Below are positions 1-5,493 of a stretch of DNA of 5,982 bases, piece after piece (the first letter of the stretch is position 1; every line of letters starts with the position of its first letter). The stretch is from the NCBI GenBank assembly GCA_903889785.1, contig CAISYT010000104.1, positions 1 through 5,982 on the forward strand. The letters run 5' to 3'. The notes beneath the pieces were generated by a model. The model was given only the letters and a program-made list of their open reading frames with translations. It did not search any database and was not told the origin of the DNA. The stretch comes from an uncultured Caulobacterales bacterium (GTDB taxonomy: Bacteria; Pseudomonadota; Alphaproteobacteria; Caulobacterales; Caulobacteraceae). The position numbers were made by a program, and so were the translations under genes.

Positions 1-733
1 GCCGAGGATACCCGCGTCACCGCCAAGCTGCTGACGGCCTATGGCCTGTCTAAGCCGATGCAGAGATTTGACGAGCACGCCGTCGCCAAGGCCCTGCCCA
101 AACTGCTGGAACGCTTGGCGGCCGGTGAGCGCATTGCCCTGTGCAGCGACGCGGGCACGCCCTTGGTGTCAGATCCCGGCGCGCGCCTGGTAACCGCCAC
201 CCTGGCCCAGGGTTCGGCGGTCTATCCCCTGCCAGGTGCCAGTGCGGTCCTCGCGGCACTTGTGGCCGCTGGTCTGCCGTCAGAACGTTTTCTGTTCGCA
301 GGGTTTCCCCCGCCCAAGGGCGTGGCGCGCGACCGGTGTTTCGCGGAGCTGGCGCAGGTTCCGGCGACCTTGGTTTTCTTCGAAGGCCCGCCGCGCCTGT
401 CGTCCAGCCTAGCGGCCATGGCCAAGGCCTTGGGGGGATCGCCCAGCCGTGGTGGCGCGCGAACTGACCAAGCTTCACGAGACGATGCATCGCGGCACCC
501 TGTCCAGCCTGGCCGCTGATCCAGCCCTGGGCAATTTGAAGGGTGAGATCGTTGTCGTGGTTGGTCCGCCGCTGGCGGCTGCGGCGCACGCGGTGGAAGA
601 TGCCGACGCCCTGCTTGACGAGGCCATGGCGCGTCTATCGCCCGGCGAGGCAGCGTCTGAGATCGCCAAGCGGCTGAGCCTGCCGCGTAAGGCGGTCTAT
701 GCCCGAGCGCTGGCCCGCAAGGCGATGTCATGA
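1..733 (+). pseudogene. rsmI: RsmI, 16S rRNA C1402 2'-O-ribose methyltransferase (5'-partial, frameshifted)
   Basis: RsmI uses S-adenosylmethionine to 2'-O-methylate C1402 of 16S rRNA in the decoding centre. The window opens inside the gene, with AEDTR, a conserved motif of the family's N-terminal part. The same frame then carries SDAGTPLVSDPG, the PLPGAS / AAGLPSERFLFAGF stretch and LVFFEGPPRL, all typical of the tetrapyrrole-methylase fold of RsmI. Near 432-437 the homology jumps by one base. The first frame turns into unrelated residues and stops at 519. The other frame continues as GDRPAVVARELTKLHET, then GEIVVVVG, and ends in the C-terminal helix-turn-helix-like segment (LSPGEAASEIAKRLSLPRKAVYARAL), stopping at 731-733. 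Removing one G restores a continuous protein. The stop overlaps the yraN start (ATGA, 730-733), so the two were probably co-translated. The identity is secure. Whether the frameshift is biological or a homopolymer error cannot be told from this sequence. Confidence 0.9.
432..437 (+). other. Frameshift site in rsmI: six-G run, five expected
   Basis: The first frame reads K-A-L-G up to 435, and the downstream frame begins G-D-R-P-A-V-V. In the family these join as ALGDRPAVVARELTK, so the reading frame must move by one base inside the G run at 432-437. One surplus G explains it fully. Homopolymer slippage, in the genome or in sequencing, is the simplest cause. Confidence 0.85.
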
Positions 734-1226
734 CCCGGCGTTCTTCGAGCGGCGGCCCCAAGCCAAACCGCCATGGCTTGCGCAAGGGTCGGCGGGCCAG
801 CCCCCTTGCGAAGGTGCGGGGCTTTTCCAACCGTAGGCGCGGTTCCGCGCTGTGGTGCTGGCGGGCATCTGGCTGATGTTGAAGGGTTACCGGATCATCG
901 GCTTTCGCGTGCTAACCGCGTTGGGTGAAATCGACATCGTCGCCGCTAAGCATCGCACCCTCGCCATCATCGAGGTCAAGCATCGCAGCGATCTTGCCAC
1001 CGCTCTTGAGGCGGTCGGCTCGGCTCAGCACGACTATCTGCGTCGGGCGGGACGGCAGATTTCCGCCACGACGATCGGCCTGCGGGATTTCTGGGTGCGG
1101 CTTGACCTGATCGCTCTCGCACCCTGGCGTTTGCCACACCATTCCCGAACGCTTGGCCCGACGATGCGGGCGCACGTTAGGGACGCTGAACTGAGCGGCT
1201 TTGAGACTGGGCGTAAAACCGTATAA
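730..1226 (+). pseudogene. yraN: YraN / UPF0102 family nuclease-like protein, broken reading frame
   Basis: This is a small protein of the UPF0102 (YraN) family, which has a restriction-endonuclease-like fold and no settled function. The start ATG at 730 overlaps the rsmI stop and encodes MTRRSSSGGPK..NRHGLRKGRRA, the usual basic N-terminus ending in GRRA. That frame then runs into unrelated residues and stops at 874-876. The family core resumes in another frame from about 852: LAGIWLMLKGYRIIGFR, then GEIDIVA and IIEVKHR. The last two hold the E-x-D and E-x-K residues of the PD-(D/E)xK-type site. Near 1140-1145 the frame slips again. The third frame reads PNAWPDDAGAR followed by TAG at 1178-1180, a typical YraN ending, whereas the actual frame adds an unrelated tail to 1226. 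An automatic annotation would probably call a GTG-started ORF at 852-1226. That product lacks the conserved N-terminus. Confidence 0.8.
799..851. repeat. Candidate 53-base palindrome-rich insertion in yraN
   Basis: Joining GRRA (codon ending 798) directly to the GTG at 852 gives GRRAVVLAGIWLMLKGYRI, which has the family's usual spacing. The intervening 53 bases look inserted, and because 53 is not a multiple of three they would break the frame. The segment begins AGC and ends GCT and contains two inverted repeats. One is AGCCCC (799-804) against GGGGCT (818-823), with an inner CCTT-GCG-AAGG and then four Ts. The other is GCGCGG-TT-CCGCGC at 837-850. This fits a small palindromic mobile repeat, but no second copy exists in the window to prove it, and exact borders are uncertain by several bases. 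Confidence 0.45.
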
Positions 1227-1260
1227 CTGCGCGGCCTAGCCGAAGTCTGAGGATTGCCGA

Positions 1261-2208
1261 ATGTCCCTCCGCGTCGCTGTCCAGATGGACCCGATCGATC
1301 AGGTCGATGTGTCGGCCGACACCAGCTTTCTGATGATCGAGAACGCGCGCCTGCGCGGCCATACGGTGTGGACCTATCACCCCGACCAGATGGCGCAGGA
1401 AGACGGCAAGATCACCGCCCGCGCCCGCCACCTGGTTGACCTCAGCCGCGAGCAGGGCCGCCATGCCACGCACGGCGTGATGGAAACCGTCGATCTCTCG
1501 ACTATGGATGTGATCCTGCTACGCCAGGACCCGCCGTTCGACATGGCCTATATCACCAGTACCCATATGCTGGAGCGGCTCGGGGCCCAGACCCTGGTGG
1601 TCAACGATGCCGCCGAGGTGCGCAACGCACCCGAGAAACTCTATGTCACCGGCTTTCCAGGCCTGCAGCCGCCGACCTTGATCACGCGCGATCCGCTTGC
1701 CATCGCCGATTTCCGTCAACGCCACGGCGACGTGATCTTAAAGCCGCTCTACGGCAATGGCGGTGCCGGGGTGTTTCGGCTGAAGGCCGACGATCCCAAT
1801 CTCGATAGTTTGCTAGAGCTGTTCTTCGCCTCAAATCGCGAGCCGGTGATCGCGCAGAAATTCCTGCCGGCGGTCGCTCAGGGTGACAAGCGCATCTTGA
1901 TCGTCAATGGCGAACCCGTCGGGGTGATCAACCGCGTGCCCCAGGCGGGCCAGGTGCGCTCTAACCTGCATGTCGGCGGACGTGCCGAAGCGGTGGAGCT
2001 GACCGCGCGCGACCGCGAAATCTGCGCCACGATCGGGGCCGACTTGCGCCAGCGTGGCTTGTTGTTTGTGGGCATAGATGTGATCGGCGACTACTGCACC
2101 GAGATCAACGTTACCTCCCCCACTGGCGCCCAGCAGCTCAAGTGCTTCACCGGCGTCGACGCCACCGCCCTGATGTGGGACGCCATCGAAGCACGGCTGG
2201 CCAGATAG
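1261..2208 (+). CDS. gshB: Glutathione synthetase
   Basis: GshB is a cytosolic enzyme that joins gamma-glutamylcysteine and glycine using ATP, the second step of glutathione synthesis. The 315-residue product has the same length as the E. coli enzyme and aligns throughout. It has an N-terminal preATP-grasp domain (about 1-120) with DVILLRQDPPFDMAYI at 83-98, and VNDAAEVRNAPEKLY at 114-128. The ATP-grasp domain follows, with ILKPLYGNGGAGVFR at 159-173, AQKFLPAVAQGDKR at 198-211 and GVINRVP. Next come the glycine-rich loop near HVGGRAE and FVGIDVIGDYCTEINVTSPTG at 269-289. D273, E281 and N283 match the Mg/ATP-binding positions. YGNGG in place of the enterobacterial DGMGG is common in alphaproteobacteria. 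TGAGGA at 1248-1253 sits 7 bases before the ATG and supports this start. The gene is intact, unlike the two upstream of it, and probably belongs to the same transcription unit. Confidence 0.97.
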   Translation: MSLRVAVQMDPIDQVDVSADTSFLMIENARLRGHTVWTYHPDQMAQEDGKITARARHLVDLSREQGRHATHGVMETVDLSTMDVILLRQDPPFDMAYITSTHMLERLGAQTLVVNDAAEVRNAPEKLYVTGFPGLQPPTLITRDPLAIADFRQRHGDVILKPLYGNGGAGVFRLKADDPNLDSLLELFFASNREPVIAQKFLPAVAQGDKRILIVNGEPVGVINRVPQAGQVRSNLHVGGRAEAVELTARDREICATIGADLRQRGLLFVGIDVIGDYCTEINVTSPTGAQQLKCFTGVDATALMWDAIEARLAR

Positions 2209-2218
2209 CCGTTATTGA

Positions 2219-2236
2219 CGGCGGCTTCGACCGCCG
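2219..2236 (+). terminator. Hairpin after gshB, possible weak terminator
   Basis: CGGCGG (2219-2224) and CCGCCG (2231-2236) form a 6-bp all-GC stem with a six-base loop, 10 bases after the gshB stop. No T-run follows directly. The T-rich tract starts about 38 bases later, so this is not a canonical intrinsic terminator. It may stabilise the 3' end of the mRNA or assist factor-dependent termination. Confidence 0.35.
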
Positions 2237-2319
2237 AGCCTCGGCAATGTTAACCCTAAATAAACCCCCTATGTTCCTTTTTTGTTCTTTTTCTCTTCTC
2301 AAAGTTGTGCTGAGTTCTG

Positions 2320-2529
2320 GTGCATTATAAAGAAAAGTTTGCCGTGAGCCTGCGCGCTGCCGCTGGTGTCTGTATTGTCGCCGCCACCATCACCGATCTG
2401 GAACGATCGGTGTCGGTGCGCCGCCTGCATTTGGCCGAGGCCCCGATCTACCGGCGTGTCGTGCCAGGGCCGACGAGCGACGGGGTCTTCGCGGCCCCGC
2501 GCCAAGCCCAGGGCTCTAAATCGCCCTAG
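2320..2529 (+). CDS. Doubtful small hypothetical ORF
   Basis: A 69-residue ORF opens at a GTG (2320), with an alternative GTG at 2344. Its stop TAG (2527-2529) overlaps the opposing ycnI-like stop. I recognise no family. The predicted product starts basic (MHYKEKF), has a short mildly hydrophobic stretch (AAAGVCIVAATI), and ends in a Pro/Ser-containing tail. Third codon positions after 2344 are mostly G or C, as expected of coding sequence here, but overlapping ORFs in other frames weaken that signal. A TTGTGC (2305-2310) to TATAAA (2326-2331) pair with 15-base spacing could be a promoter, though it would place the first GTG upstream of the transcript. No good ribosome-binding site is seen. 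It could be a gene remnant or chance. Confidence 0.2.
   Translation: MHYKEKFAVSLRAAAGVCIVAATITDLERSVSVRRLHLAEAPIYRRVVPGPTSDGVFAAPRQAQGSKSP
2391..2412. repeat. Perfect 8-bp-arm inverted repeat
   Basis: CACCGATC (2391-2398) and GATCGGTG (2405-2412) are exact reverse complements separated by TGGAAC. The repeat lies about 114 bases past the end of the ycnI-like gene on the minus strand. No T-run follows on either strand, so a canonical terminator is unlikely. A protein-binding operator or an RNA hairpin for the convergent transcripts is possible. Confidence 0.5.
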
Positions 2530-3089
2530 TGCGCCATCCCCGACATCGTATCCATGTCCATCCCAGGCATGGGGGCCGTACCCCCGCTGGACCCGGTAAG
2601 GGTGATCACGGGCGCTGGCCTGGGAACGCTGGTCCACTTCGCCCCAGCGGCCGGAATATCAGTCCAGCGGTTCTCTCCCGCTTCGCAGCGCTGCACAGTT
2701 GGGAAATAGAGCGGCCCCACGCCGGCCGGCACTGTGAAGGAAAGCCCGACCTCGTCGAACTGGTCGACGGGCAACTGGCCGCGCCAGGTGATCGCCTTCA
2801 CCCGTTCGGTCACCGCCGCCCCGCTTTCGCTGCGGGTTGGGTTCCGAAGCGGCTCCCGCGTGATCTCGATGGTCCAACCGGCCTTTGCCTGAGGCTTGGC
2901 ATTGTCGATCCCGGCCGGGATGGTCACCGCGAGCGCAGTGGTCGGCGAGGCACCGCAGCCGTGGGTGATCCGCAGCGCGCCGACGTAGCCGCCGGGGGCG
3001 GCGGTGGGCTGGGCGAAGACGATGTGGGCGCTGGCGGCCGGGCCGATCAGAGTGGCGGCCGCCGCAAAGGCGAGAAAGTAGGGTTTCAT
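2526..3089 (-). CDS. YcnI/DUF1775 family periplasmic copper-associated protein
   Basis: This is a 187-residue secreted protein of the DUF1775 (YcnI-like) family, whose studied members bind Cu(II) through the amino group and side chain of an N-terminal histidine. The signal peptide is residues 1-21 (MKPYFLAFAAAATLIGPAASA), and the predicted mature protein begins HIVFAQPTAAPGGY with His22 first. The proteobacterial-type motif THGCGASPTTALAVTIPAGI follows at 42-61. W102 lies in KAITWRGQLP, and then come GPLYFPTVQRC and RWTDIPAAG. Cys45 and Cys135 could form a disulfide. After the domain a Ser/Gly linker leads to a Met-rich tail ending MAH (MPGMDMDTMSGMAH, 174-187), a likely extra metal-binding arm. 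The ATG at 3089 is chosen because it begins the signal peptide. The same frame is open to a TTG at 3125, which would put 12 extra residues before it. It lies 32 bases after the TonB receptor stop and is probably the last gene of the same operon. Confidence 0.9.
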   Translation of the reverse strand: MKPYFLAFAAAATLIGPAASAHIVFAQPTAAPGGYVGALRITHGCGASPTTALAVTIPAGIDNAKPQAKAGWTIEITREPLRNPTRSESGAAVTERVKAITWRGQLPVDQFDEVGLSFTVPAGVGPLYFPTVQRCEAGENRWTDIPAAGAKWTSVPRPAPVITLTGSSGGTAPMPGMDMDTMSGMAH

Positions 3090-3121
3090 GGCTGTGAGTT
3101 CCGCTTGTCCATGCAGGGGGT

Positions 3122-5413
3122 TCAATAGGTCCAGCTGAGATCGGCGACGACCGACCGCTGCGGGAAGGGGTGGAACAGGAAGTAGTCACGGCCGCCGATG
3201 TTGTTGACCCCGAGGCTGGCGGTCAGATGGCCGCTGACACGGTAGCGGGCCTTGGCGTCGGCGACGAAATAGCCGCCGAAACCCTGGTAGGTGTTGGCGT
3301 AGCGGTCGCTGTTGTCGATGGCGCTGAACTGACGGTCGCTGTAGCGGGCGGCCAGGGACAGGTCGAGCTTGGGCATGACAGCGTAGGACGCGACCACAGA
3401 TCCACGCCAACGCGGCACGCCGGGCAGGCGTTTGCCGACCGCGGCGGCGAAGGCTGCGTCCTTCTCGACCTCGCCCGAGGCGTAGGTGACCCAGCCGGAG
3501 AGTTCGAGTCCCCGCACCAGCACGTCCCGCCTGGAGGCGACCAGCTCGACGCCGGTGACGTGGGTCCTGTCGACGTTCTGGACATAGCTGGCCAGGGTGG
3601 TCGAGCCGACCGGCAGAGGGGCGGTCTGCGACAGCAGGGCATCCTCGATCCGCTCGTCGAACACCGACAACCGGAGGCTGCCGTCATCCCACAGTCGTTC
3701 GACGGAGAGTTCACTGGACAGCGCTTTCTCGGGCTTGAGGTTCGGATTGGGAACCTGCAGCGTCGTGCCGACGGTGATGGACTGGTAGAGCTCGGTCACG
3801 GTCGGGAAGCGGCTGGCCGCCCCGACCGACGCCTTGAGCCGCCAGTCGCCGCTGGGCGCGTAGGCCAGCACGGCCTTTGGCGACACCGCCGTACGCTTGA
3901 TCTCCGGCTGGTCGCGGTTCAGCGCCGGCGCGGCGGAATAGTTCAGACCGTTATAGGCCCGCCAGGATTCAATCCGCAGACCCAGCGTCGCCGTGACCTT
4001 TGGGGAAATCGTCCAGGCGTCCTGAGCCCACACGGCGCGGGTGCGCGTGCGCCCGCGGCTGAAGCTCTGGGTCGCGCCGATCGGGCCGCTGATCCAGTCG
4101 GCGAGGGCGTAGCGTGGGCTGTTCAGCTTGAAGCTGTCCTGATGGGCGCCGAAGGTGACGATGTTAGCCCCGTCGATGCCCTGCGGCCGCCAGGTTCCCT
4201 TTGCGTCGAGCGTGTACCAGCCGGTGTCGTCGGTCGAGGCCAACGACCCGGCTCCGCTTGTGAACGCCGCCGGCAGGGCGCCGCTCGGAATGCGTTGGCG
4301 GGCCTTCAGATAGTCGAATCGGGTTCCGACGATGTCGAAATCGAATACGCCAGCCGATGCTGACGCCATCGACAGACCCTGGGCCAGAAGCAGTTCGTTC
4401 ACATTGTAAACGCCGTTCGAGAAGGCCGTATTGGCCAGGGTGTAGGCGCGCCCGGCGATATTGACCTGACCCGTATAGACCCTCTGGCCAGCGGCGTTGC
4501 GCAGGTAGGAATTGACGGTGGAGTCGGCCTTGTTGCTGAACAGGCCGAGCGTGTAGGCGGCGGTCAGGGCGGGGGTCAGGTCGTAAGTCAGGCGACCGGA
4601 GAAATTGTCCTGCACCTGGTGTTCGATCCCCGTCGAGCCCAGCACCAAGATTGGAACAGCCGTGCGGTTGTTATCGTTAAACGCTCCCGTCACCGGCGTT
4701 CCCGCCGCGCTGGCCGCTGTTGGAACCGTGGCCGTGGCGTAGGTCAGCGGATGGCTGTGGGCGTCGAGGTGATTGTAGCTCAGTCGGAAGGCGGCCTTGC
4801 CGATGTGGTCGCCCAGGCTGGCGGCGAAACGCCAGGTTCCGTAAGAGTCATCGTCGCCGTATTTCTGGAACGCTTGGGATTGGCCCTGCAATTGGGCCGA
4901 GCCCTCGAGCTTGGTCGGCATGCGCTGGGTGAAGGCGATCACCGTGCCGATCGAATTTCCTGCGAATGCCGCTGAGAACGGTCCGTACAGCACATCGACA
5001 CGCTCGATTGCCTCGGGTGAGACCAGGCCCCATTTGGGCGAGGCGCTGGTATTGTTGTTGCCGATCAGGCTCGAGATCAGCACCCCATCAACGTAGATCA
5101 GGCTCCGCGCCGAGGCGCCCAGGCCGGACGTCCGCGTCGCCACCGGCGACTGGGTGTCGCCGACGTGCCGGGATCGCACGGTGAGGCTAGGCAGGTAGCG
5201 CAGGGTGTCTTCGGGCGTGAAGACGTTGATGGTCTTGACGATCTCTTCGGCGGTCACGCTGGCCCGCGTATTGGGCAGGGTGGCGATATCGAGGTGGGAC
5301 ACACTTGCGATGACATCGACCGGCGAGACAGTCGTGTCGGGCAATATCGTCGCTGCCCAGGTCACGGGGCCAAGGGCGAGCGCGCATGCGCTCGCGAGCA
5401 GTAGACTTTTCAT
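3122..5413 (-). CDS. TonB-dependent outer-membrane receptor, probably metal (copper) related
   Basis: This is a 763-residue outer-membrane receptor that would import its ligand using energy from TonB-ExbBD. A signal peptide occupies residues 1-20 (MKSLLLASACALALGPVTWA). A possible TonB-box-like stretch follows (DTTVSPVDVIA, 26-36). The plug domain spans about 45-165: TAEEIVKTINVFTPEDTLRYLPS, RSLIYVDGVLI, and AIERVDVLYGPFSAAFAGNSIGTVI. The rest is a beta-barrel with repeated alternating strands, ending DYFLFHPFPQRSVVADLSWTY with the usual terminal aromatic residue. No N-terminal secretin-like signalling domain is visible, so it is a plain receptor rather than a transducer. A His-rich patch (H215, H219, H221 in NHLDAHSHPL) lies early in the barrel. 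It is not Met-rich in the way described for OprC-type copper receptors, so copper is inferred only from the flanking DUF2946 and DUF1775 genes. An iron chelate or another ligand remains possible. The frame is intact. Confidence 0.93.
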   Translation of the reverse strand: MKSLLLASACALALGPVTWAATILPDTTVSPVDVIASVSHLDIATLPNTRASVTAEEIVKTINVFTPEDTLRYLPSLTVRSRHVGDTQSPVATRTSGLGASARSLIYVDGVLISSLIGNNNTSASPKWGLVSPEAIERVDVLYGPFSAAFAGNSIGTVIAFTQRMPTKLEGSAQLQGQSQAFQKYGDDDSYGTWRFAASLGDHIGKAAFRLSYNHLDAHSHPLTYATATVPTAASAAGTPVTGAFNDNNRTAVPILVLGSTGIEHQVQDNFSGRLTYDLTPALTAAYTLGLFSNKADSTVNSYLRNAAGQRVYTGQVNIAGRAYTLANTAFSNGVYNVNELLLAQGLSMASASAGVFDFDIVGTRFDYLKARQRIPSGALPAAFTSGAGSLASTDDTGWYTLDAKGTWRPQGIDGANIVTFGAHQDSFKLNSPRYALADWISGPIGATQSFSRGRTRTRAVWAQDAWTISPKVTATLGLRIESWRAYNGLNYSAAPALNRDQPEIKRTAVSPKAVLAYAPSGDWRLKASVGAASRFPTVTELYQSITVGTTLQVPNPNLKPEKALSSELSVERLWDDGSLRLSVFDERIEDALLSQTAPLPVGSTTLASYVQNVDRTHVTGVELVASRRDVLVRGLELSGWVTYASGEVEKDAAFAAAVGKRLPGVPRWRGSVVASYAVMPKLDLSLAARYSDRQFSAIDNSDRYANTYQGFGGYFVADAKARYRVSGHLTASLGVNNIGGRDYFLFHPFPQRSVVADLSWTY

Positions 5414-5418
5414 AATGA

Positions 5419-5425
5419 TCCTCTC
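5419..5425 (-). promoter_or_regulatory. Ribosome binding site of the TonB receptor gene
   Basis: On the minus strand GAGAGGA ends 5 bases before the ATG at 5413. It fixes the start at the signal peptide, although the frame stays open upstream to about 5671 and would otherwise overlap the DUF2946 gene. Confidence 0.75.
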
Positions 5426-5431
5426 GGGCCA

Positions 5432-5445
5432 CGGCTTTAGAGCCG
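5432..5445. repeat. Small inverted repeat in the DUF2946-receptor gap
   Basis: CGGCT (5432-5436) and AGCCG (5441-5445) flank TTAG. It is a 5-bp stem, weak on its own, and the nearest to the receptor start of the three inverted repeats in this gap. Confidence 0.4.
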
Positions 5446-5450
5446 GCGGC

Positions 5451-5462
5451 CACGCGCGCGTG
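5451..5462. repeat. 12-bp perfect palindrome CACGCGCGCGTG
   Basis: The sequence equals its own reverse complement. It lies 38 bases upstream of the receptor start codon in transcript orientation, between two hairpins. It could be an operator half-site pair or part of a larger RNA fold. The alternating CG content makes chance plausible in GC-rich DNA. Confidence 0.4.
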
Positions 5463-5466
5463 TTCA

Positions 5467-5486
5467 CGCAGGCCCAATGGCCTGCG
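5467..5486 (-). repeat. Strong intercistronic hairpin between DUF2946 and receptor genes
   Basis: CGCAGGCC (5467-5474) and GGCCTGCG (5479-5486) are exact reverse complements around a 4-base loop, giving an 8-bp GC-rich stem 7 bases after the DUF2946 stop. No T-run follows on the minus strand, so it is not a standard intrinsic terminator. Such a hairpin just after a first cistron can protect its 3' end or lower expression of the next gene. Confidence 0.6.
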
Positions 5487-5493
5487 CGGCGTA

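Larger units (their letters stand above)
2209..2525. other. Intergenic region between convergent gshB and ycnI-like gene
   Basis: This is 317 bases with no recognisable conserved gene. From left to right it contains a GC-rich hairpin at 2219-2236 and a second small palindrome (CCGAG-C-CTCGG, 2234-2244). An AT-rich stretch follows at about 2246-2340, including a pyrimidine tract at 2274-2300 with a single purine. After that come a perfect inverted repeat at 2391-2412, a smaller one (CGGGG 2481-2485 with CCCCG 2495-2499), and a short palindrome at 2505-2515. A low-confidence small ORF covers the right two thirds. The sharp drop in GC in the middle contrasts with the rest of the window and could mark a junction or a regulatory region. 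Confidence 0.6.

Noticed and set aside
432..437. Programmed ribosomal frameshifting as a normal way of making RsmI
   Set aside because: No known RsmI uses it, and there is no evident stimulatory structure or internal Shine-Dalgarno directly tied to the site. An extra G is simpler.
799..826. Intrinsic terminator inside yraN (stem followed by TTTT)
   Set aside because: The stem is interrupted, the T-run is only four bases, and the site lies within the operon upstream of gshB. It is better explained as part of a palindromic insertion.
222..830. Minus-strand open frame of 202 codons across rsmI
   Set aside because: It is Pro/Arg-rich low-complexity translation opposite clear RsmI homology, a typical GC-rich antisense shadow.
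2529..3128. Plus-strand open frame exactly opposite the YcnI-like gene
   Set aside because: It has no family features and mirrors a gene with a signal peptide and DUF1775 motifs.
3170..4363. Long plus-strand open frame of 397 codons opposite the TonB receptor
   Set aside because: It is a shadow of the receptor gene: Val/Gly/Ala-rich with no recognisable domain, and the minus strand encodes a complete receptor with signal peptide, plug and C-terminal aromatic residue.
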